The notes under the pieces: generated by a model | What the model was told of the DNA's origin: nothing | The model's input: only the letters and a program-made list of their open reading frames with translations | Databases searched by the model: none | In this document: piece by piece, positions 59,058 to 64,000 of the stretch | Layout: each line of letters begins with the position of its first letter | How positions within the stretch are numbered: position 1 is the first letter of the stretch | Translations under genes and position numbers: made by a program | NCBI GenBank assembly: GCA_024276605.1 | Contig: JAJRWX010000044.1 | Location: forward strand, 1 to 64,000 | Length of the DNA: 64,000 bases | From: Planctomycetota bacterium | Lineage (GTDB): Bacteria; Planctomycetota; Phycisphaerae; UBA1845 | Reading direction: 5' to 3'

Positions 59058-60274
59058 TGCACGTTCGCAACCTCTCCGGCTGCATACACCGCCATCGGCG
59101 CTATCCCCTCATTAAAAATGCCTGCCCATTCTCTCACATGGCTATTTGGTAAGGCCATCACGGCTAGGTCCGCTGACTTACCCGGTGTCAGCGAACCAAC
59201 TTGATCAATTCTGCCCAGCGCCTTAGCCCCATTGATTGTCCCCATTTCCATTAGCAATTGTGGATCGACACCGTCTCGATGGCGCAAACACTGCAACTCC
59301 TCCAGCACAGATAGCGTCGGGTTCGAGGCTAGACTGTCAGCACCTATAGCTACATTCACACCAGCGCGCAACATAGCTCGATACCGATGCGGCTGGTGCC
59401 CGAACGCTTCATGCGTTCTAGGACAATAAGCGACGCTGGACTGCGACTGGGCTAGCTTGTTTATGTCATCGTCACAAACATAATTGGCATGTGCGACTAC
59501 GGTTCGAGACGTGAGCAACCCGGTTGTTAACGCAAGGTCGATCGGCTGACTCGATGGTGACTCCATGTTGTCATCCCAAACGCCCAACTCAGCCAAGTGC
59601 TGCCGAAACGGACCGCGATGTTGCAATGTGAACTCCGCCTCGGCTAATGTCTCTGCTATATGCATACACAATGGTATGCGTAACGTCGCAGTTTTTTCGG
59701 CACACGCGGCCATCACTTCCGGGTCTACGGTATAAGGTGCGTGTGGAGAAACACCCACGCGCATTCGCGATGAACCCGGATAGGGTTTTGTCGCGGCTAA
59801 TAGTTTGTTACGCCATTGATCGCGCATTTTCCCGATCGCAATAATCTCACCAAAGGACACGCCACACAAAGGCGATTGCGCCAGGATAGGCCGAATCCAA
59901 TCCGGCTCGCGCGTAATATCCCCTACGCACGTTACGCCGCAAGCGAGCGACTGCTCAATCCCCAACCGCACGGAAGCCTGCAACTGCTCTTTGGTGGATA
60001 ATTCCGCACGAATGATACGCACAAGTCGCTTTAACCAATCGGTAAAATCGTCCGTGGGTGCAACCTTGCCACACAGTGACGATAGTTCCAAATGAGTATG
60101 CGCATTGACGAACCCCGGACAAATCACCGCGTCCCCATAATCGATCAAATCATTATCGATGGGACGATCAGCCGCATGACCAAGCGACACGATGCATCCT
60201 TGCTCGATGTGCACAAACCCGTTTTCTATGACGGGCGCGTTGACGGGAACCACAAATCGGGAGAATAGTAGCAT
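59051..60274 (-). CDS. Amidohydrolase (cytosine-deaminase/chlorohydrolase-like)
   Basis: About 407 residues. Metal-dependent TIM-barrel hydrolase: HxH as FVNAHTHLELSS, later SPHAPYTVDPEVM, CMHIAETLAEAEF, and the Asp motif ALGADSLASNPTLSVLEEL. A standard small beta domain flanks the barrel (front MLLFSRFVVPVNAPVIENGFVHI, end GKSADLAVMALPN). The subgroup includes aminodeoxyfutalosine deaminase and related nucleoside deaminases; the exact substrate is not shown. The start is 4 bases past the GNAT gene's stop, so the two are coupled. Confidence 0.87.
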   Translation of the reverse strand: MLLFSRFVVPVNAPVIENGFVHIEQGCIVSLGHAADRPIDNDLIDYGDAVICPGFVNAHTHLELSSLCGKVAPTDDFTDWLKRLVRIIRAELSTKEQLQASVRLGIEQSLACGVTCVGDITREPDWIRPILAQSPLCGVSFGEIIAIGKMRDQWRNKLLAATKPYPGSSRMRVGVSPHAPYTVDPEVMAACAEKTATLRIPLCMHIAETLAEAEFTLQHRGPFRQHLAELGVWDDNMESPSSQPIDLALTTGLLTSRTVVAHANYVCDDDINKLAQSQSSVAYCPRTHEAFGHQPHRYRAMLRAGVNVAIGADSLASNPTLSVLEELQCLRHRDGVDPQLLMEMGTINGAKALGRIDQVGSLTPGKSADLAVMALPNSHVREWAGIFNEGIAPMAVYAAGEVANVHQ

Positions 60275-60278
60275 GAGA

Positions 60279-61052
60279 TTATGTCTGCGCTGGACGATGA
60301 AACTCGACGAACTCCCCTTGCACTTCAAAGCCCGCTCGCTTGTGTAGCTCGATCATAGGACTGTTCACTTCAAGCTGCGTGCATATCGTGCGCAGGGCTA
60401 ATCTCTTTGCCAACGTCAATACATGTGTTAGCAGCGCAGGCTCCACGACCGATGCCTCCGTGTGATCAGTCACATGAAAATCCATCACGCAGGCAATATC
60501 CCCCACCTGATATAACGAACATCGCCCCATAGCCTTGTTATCAATCATAGCGATAAAGGCATCATAAGCCGGGTCATCCATGCGCGACTCGGCGGCTTGC
60601 ACATGCAAAGCTGGATCACCACTGTGTTCACTATCGGGTTCATGCAACACTATCTCACGAAACGCTTTACGCATGGCCCTGGCCGGGATGACACGGACGT
60701 TTTGAGGTACATCCAACTCCCCCCACTGCGTCAACTGCATGGCATGAAAAGTTTGCCGTGCAAAACCTTTTTCATGTAGAAACGCAGCCAACCTATCGAT
60801 CGGCTGTCCCCAGGCTGGTGCCCAGCGATGGCAGGTTAGCTTGCACTCCACAAACCAGGCCTCGGCTTGCACATATATCGTTTCCAGCGCAACGTCATCA
60901 TCCACCACCACTTCTCGAAACTGATTGGCCTGGGGGAGGGTTGGGAAATCCGTTGCGTAGTAACAGATACCGTGGTCCAGCGTTTGTTTATCGCTCACCT
61001 GAAGGCAATACGCCTGCGTCACACGAAGTAGCGAACTAATCGTAGACGACAT
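60279..61052 (-). CDS. GNAT-fold N-acetyltransferase-like protein
   Basis: 257 residues. The second half is the GNAT fold: DDPAYDAFIAMIDNKAMGRCSLYQVGDIACVMDFHVTDHTEASVVEPALLTHVLTLAKRLALRTICTQLEVNSPMIELHKRAGFEVQGEFVEF. The acetyl-CoA loop is weak (the V...R..G.G.A motif reads DHTEASVV), so catalysis should be checked. The N-terminal half (about 120 residues) may be a second, degenerate GNAT unit. It is third in the gatC-gatA-GNAT-amidohydrolase row. Confidence 0.8.
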   Translation of the reverse strand: MSSTISSLLRVTQAYCLQVSDKQTLDHGICYYATDFPTLPQANQFREVVVDDDVALETIYVQAEAWFVECKLTCHRWAPAWGQPIDRLAAFLHEKGFARQTFHAMQLTQWGELDVPQNVRVIPARAMRKAFREIVLHEPDSEHSGDPALHVQAAESRMDDPAYDAFIAMIDNKAMGRCSLYQVGDIACVMDFHVTDHTEASVVEPALLTHVLTLAKRLALRTICTQLEVNSPMIELHKRAGFEVQGEFVEFHRPAQT

Positions 61053-61065
61053 AAGGTAATCCCAC

Positions 61066-62523
61066 TCAATCGGTAGCGATGGCCGGTGTTTGCAGATGAT
61101 ATGACGTCATTTGTTGATACTGATAGGCTATGGATAACATCTTCTGGTCACTCAACGGCGGTCCCATCAGTTGCCATCCTATCGGTAAACCAGCCGCATC
61201 AAAACCGCACGGTAAACTTATCGCACACAAACCGGCTAAGTTAGCAAACACGGTATACATGTCTGAAAGATACATGGCCAGGGGGTCTTCGACTTTTTCG
61301 CCAACGGTAAATGCCGTAGTCGGTGCAACAGGTAATGTGATCACATCACATCGTTGGAATGCCGAGTCGAAATCTTCTTTGATCAGCCGACGAACTTTGA
61401 GCGCCCTTAAATAATATGCATCGTAATAGCCACTCGATAACACATAGGTTCCCATCATGATGCGACGTTTGACTTCCATGCCAAATCCTTCGCCTCGGCT
61501 CGACGCATACATATCCGCCAAATCACCGGGCTGTGGCGTGCGATAACCATAATGTACGCCGTCGTATCTCGCCAAGTTGCTGGAAGCCTCAGCCATAGCG
61601 ATGATGTAATAAGATGCGATGGCATACTTCATGTGCGGTAACTCGACGGATACGATCTCGCACCCTGCCTCTCGCATCTTTTCGATGGCCGCTTCGACGG
61701 ATTGTCGCACGTCGTCGGATAAACCCTCTGCGAAACACGCCTCACACACACCCACACGCCGACCATCCAAAGTCTGATCTAATAACGTGGAATACGCAGG
61801 CACTTCTTCCTTTATCGACGTAGAGTCTCGATCGTCATGACCAGTTATGACCTCAAGCATGAGTGCCGCATCTTCGACACTTGTCGTAAAGGGACCGATC
61901 TGATCCAAACTACTGCCATACGCGACCAGTCCATAGCGCGATACACGGCCATAGCTTGGCTTTAAGCCGACTACGCCACAAAAAGAAGCAGGCTGACGAA
62001 TGGACCCGCCGGTATCGCTACCTAACGAAGCTGGAACCATGCGTGAAGCCACCGCCACCGCCGGTCCACCGGAAGAACCGCCGGCGACACGCTGTTGATC
62101 CCAAGGGTTTCGTGTGCCGCCGTGCGTGGAAAATTCGGTGCTGCTGCCCATAGCGAACTCATCAAGATTCGCCTTACCCACGATCACGGCATCTGCGTCC
62201 ATTAAGCGATCGATGACGAACGCGTTGAACTGTGATACGTACGATTCGAGCATGCCAGAGCCGCAAGTCGTGCGCATGAACTTGGTGCAGATATTATCTT
62301 TCACGACAATGGGAACACCGGCTAACTTGCCTAACGGCTGCCCGTTGTCTCGTTTATGGTCCATGCGTGACGCATCAGCGAGGGCGCGTTCTTCGTCGAA
62401 ATCCACTATGGCGTTCACCGCACCATCTCGGCTCCGGATTCGCTTAATACAATCACCCACCACGTCAACGGCGTGGGATGATCCACTACGAACGAGCGTG
62501 GCTGTATCCATCACATCACCCAT
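61066..62523 (-). CDS. gatA: Aspartyl/glutamyl-tRNA amidotransferase subunit A
   Basis: 485 residues; the glutaminase/amidase subunit of GatCAB, which converts mischarged Glu-tRNA-Gln (or Asp-tRNA-Asn) to the right product. Amidase-signature triad: K75 (VVKDN), cis-Ser S150 (GGSSGG), nucleophile S174 (DTGGSIRQPAS). The whole sequence aligns with GatA, including the C-terminal PTTAFTVGEK and SLPCGFDAAGLPIGWQL. 12 bases after gatC; gatB is not in the window. Confidence 0.96.
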   Translation of the reverse strand: MGDVMDTATLVRSGSSHAVDVVGDCIKRIRSRDGAVNAIVDFDEERALADASRMDHKRDNGQPLGKLAGVPIVVKDNICTKFMRTTCGSGMLESYVSQFNAFVIDRLMDADAVIVGKANLDEFAMGSSTEFSTHGGTRNPWDQQRVAGGSSGGPAVAVASRMVPASLGSDTGGSIRQPASFCGVVGLKPSYGRVSRYGLVAYGSSLDQIGPFTTSVEDAALMLEVITGHDDRDSTSIKEEVPAYSTLLDQTLDGRRVGVCEACFAEGLSDDVRQSVEAAIEKMREAGCEIVSVELPHMKYAIASYYIIAMAEASSNLARYDGVHYGYRTPQPGDLADMYASSRGEGFGMEVKRRIMMGTYVLSSGYYDAYYLRALKVRRLIKEDFDSAFQRCDVITLPVAPTTAFTVGEKVEDPLAMYLSDMYTVFANLAGLCAISLPCGFDAAGLPIGWQLMGPPLSDQKMLSIAYQYQQMTSYHLQTPAIATD

Positions 62524-62535
62524 GACTATCGCTCG

Positions 62536-62841
62536 CTACGCACTTTCCTGATCCAGCACCTTTGGGACGGCAAAATAACCGCGTTGGGCCTGCGGCGCGT
62601 TCGCCAGCGCTTGTTCGGAAGTCAACGATGGACGGGCCACATCCTCGCGAAGCACATTCGTGACCGGCAGTCCATGCGTTAGTGGTTCAACATTTTCTAT
62701 ATTGACTTCGTTTAATAAATCAACGTAATCAATCATTCGCGCCAACTGATCCACATAACGCTGTACTTCGTCTTCGCCTACGTGCAGTCGAGCTAGCGTT
62801 GCAACCCGGCGCACCATGTCAGCGTCTATTGAATTAGCCAT
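62536..62841 (-). CDS. gatC: Aspartyl/glutamyl-tRNA amidotransferase subunit C
   Basis: 101 residues. It stabilises GatA-GatB. DADMVRRVATLARLHVGEDEVQRYVDQLARMIDYVDLLNEVNIENVEPLTHGLPVTNVLREDVARPSL is a complete GatC. GAGGTGG precedes the ATG. First gene of the row with gatA. Confidence 0.94.
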   Translation of the reverse strand: MANSIDADMVRRVATLARLHVGEDEVQRYVDQLARMIDYVDLLNEVNIENVEPLTHGLPVTNVLREDVARPSLTSEQALANAPQAQRGYFAVPKVLDQESA

Positions 62842-62894
62842 ACGTTACCCACCTCATATACGATCATTCGGTTTGAGCTTATGGTCGCGCGAGA

Positions 62895-63269
62895 TCATAG
62901 CTTACGCTTGGCGGCACCGATAGCCAAACATAACCATCCGAGCATCATCAGTAATCCCCCCATCGGCGTGACAGGCCCAAGCCAGCGCCAACCGGCTAGA
63001 CTCAAGCCGTACAAACTACCGGAGAAAAACAAGATCCCAATCAACATGAACCACGCCGACGCGATGACCATCTTCGTAGGCTGAATCGACAAAAACCACG
63101 CAATCCCCAACAAGGCTAACGCATGATACATCTGATAGCGCACTCCTACTTCAAATGTCACCAGTGCGGAGTCGGCGATGCGACCCTTGAGGCCATGCGC
63201 CCCAAACGCCCCTAACCCCACCGCTAACATGCCATTCATAGAAGCGACAATAACCCATCGTCGGGACAT
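62895..63269 (-). CDS. DUF423 family small membrane protein
   Basis: 124 residues with four transmembrane helices. MNGMLAVGLGAFGAHGLKGR, VRYQMYHALALLGIAWFL and GILFFSGSLYGLSLAGWRWLGPVTPMGGLLMMLGWLCLAIGA match the DUF423 (YwdK-like) family. Function unknown. It lies 21 bases after the FxsA gene. Confidence 0.92.
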   Translation of the reverse strand: MSRRWVIVASMNGMLAVGLGAFGAHGLKGRIADSALVTFEVGVRYQMYHALALLGIAWFLSIQPTKMVIASAWFMLIGILFFSGSLYGLSLAGWRWLGPVTPMGGLLMMLGWLCLAIGAAKRKL

Positions 63270-63290
63270 ATTAAATCTCCAGCAATATCG

Positions 63291-63764
63291 CTAGGGCAAA
63301 GACGTCGTCGAATCGTTCGCATCACGACTCGTTCCTTCCACATCCACAAATATATCGTCGTTCATACCGTCATGACCCGCATCTGCATCGTATCTCATCG
63401 TTACTATGCGATCGGAAAAAAAGCGATGCAAGCGACGCTTCACGATCGAACGGATGTACGGTACGAGTAGCGCAAAGCCGCAAAGGTCGGTGAGCACTCC
63501 CGGTGTCACGAGTACAACGCCGGCGACGAAGATCAGCAACGCATCCACGATAGCATCAGCCGGTACATGCCCTTCGGCCATCTCACGTTGCAACGTAGAC
63601 AAAGCACGCATTCCCTCCCGGCGCGCCAGCCAAGCACCTACTATACCGGTCACAATGACCAATGCCAGGGTTGCACTCCACGAAAAAGCATCCGCTAGGC
63701 GCAGTAGGATAGCCAGTTCAACAAAAGGAACGATCGTCAGCAGTAGTAGAAGTTGTAAGAACAT
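63291..63764 (-). CDS. FxsA family membrane protein
   Basis: 157 residues. IVPFVELAILLRLADAFSWSATLALVIVTGIVGAWLARREGMRALSTLQREMAEGHVPADAIVDALLIFVAGVVLVTPGVLTDLCGFALLVP is the FxsA pattern, with four membrane segments and the conserved P..E and DA..I..AG..L..PG motifs. E. coli FxsA interferes with phage T7 exclusion by F plasmids; the normal role is unclear. The acidic tail (DADAGHDGMNDDIFVDVEG) is lineage-specific. Confidence 0.92.
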   Translation of the reverse strand: MFLQLLLLLTIVPFVELAILLRLADAFSWSATLALVIVTGIVGAWLARREGMRALSTLQREMAEGHVPADAIVDALLIFVAGVVLVTPGVLTDLCGFALLVPYIRSIVKRRLHRFFSDRIVTMRYDADAGHDGMNDDIFVDVEGTSRDANDSTTSLP

Positions 63765-64000
63765 CCTATATCGTATTCTTGCTAATTATGTCGCGGCGTT
63801 TTACGAAACCATCACCTATCACCCAAGTCTTAGTATGATAGCTCTGGATTGTCCATCTTACGCGAAGAAATCGCATCACGCTTGCGCGATGTGACAATTT
63901 TAGGGTTTGACCAACTCGTAAACGTAGTAGGAAACGAAACAATCACCAAGCCAGGGAATCGTGCGAAGCAGTGCACCCAACCTTCGCAATACGGCTCCAC
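63765..64000. other. End of window, no gene recognised
   Basis: About 235 bases upstream of the FxsA gene. A plus-strand frame here is antisense to that gene at its start and looks like chance. The FxsA promoter should be in this stretch. Confidence 0.3.

Overview
The window looks like a chromosomal segment of a Planctomycetota bacterium, probably Phycisphaerae-like. This is inference and rests on the gene mix: an IPTL-type C-terminal sorting signal, a redoxin/cytochrome/copper-monooxygenase fusion protein, a long N-terminal tail on ribosomal protein S9, a cysteine synthase-rhodanese fusion next to a siroheme reductase, a fused multi-pass membrane/spermidine-synthase-like protein, and very many intergenic palindromic repeats. 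Base composition is about 50 % GC. I saw no rRNA, tRNA or CRISPR array. One RNA gene is clear: RNase P RNA, at 37905-38311.

Layout. 1-9 kb: trmB, a lone CheY-like receiver, DinB and DCC proteins, a MutS2 without Smr domain, a DegP/HtrA protease, an acetolactate-decarboxylase-like lipoprotein, malate dehydrogenase and a BFD-like [2Fe-2S] protein. 9-19 kb: proS, a DUF4003-like gene, the redoxin/cytochrome/monooxygenase fusion, an HD hydrolase, a phosphotransferase, rsfS and argS. 19-22.7 kb is accessory: a frameshifted REP-associated (RAYT) transposase between inverted REP copies, a lipoprotein, and a Fic gene bracketed by near-identical direct repeats of about 190 bp. 22.7-30 kb: rpsI/rplM with a good terminator, an AIM24-like protein, a hotdog thioesterase, then the divergent sulfur genes (cysteine synthase-rhodanese and nitrite/sulfite reductase). 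30-35.7 kb: repeat clusters, lexA, small regulators, the IPTL-CTERM protein and a possible unrecognised structured RNA. 35.7-43 kb: a HerA-like ATPase, rnpB, three genes in the order of a Mu-like phage pre-terminase cassette (one runs antisense through rnpB), and a two-gene operon ending in a GGDEF diguanylate cyclase. 43-57 kb: small membrane protein, membrane spermidine-synthase-like protein, MscS channel, MBL hydrolase plus glycosyltransferase, an ABC-2 exporter, an overlapping deacetylase/methyltransferase pair and a large VWA lipoprotein. 57-64 kb: MFS protein, then a leftward series of FxsA, DUF423, gatC, gatA, GNAT and amidohydrolase.

The most unusual feature is the intergenic DNA. At least six families of short inverted-repeat elements can be told apart: TAGTGC-ended elements; two related families whose ends are hairpins with changing but still complementary stems; an element with 16-bp inverted ends and a visible 11-bp target duplication; AGAGCC-type pairs; CCGAGCGGCGAGCG pairs; and a large fold-back element. 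Several are nested in one another, and one palindrome lies inside a coding region. The RAYT remnant is the only transposase seen and could have mobilised only the REP family that flanks it.

Of the candidates for something undescribed, I rate four highest: the hairpin-ended elements with compensatory stem changes; the multi-hairpin RNA candidate at 35049-35224; the phage-derived cassette abutting rnpB; and the helical HEPN-like tail on the sulfite reductase. None is proven by sequence reading alone.
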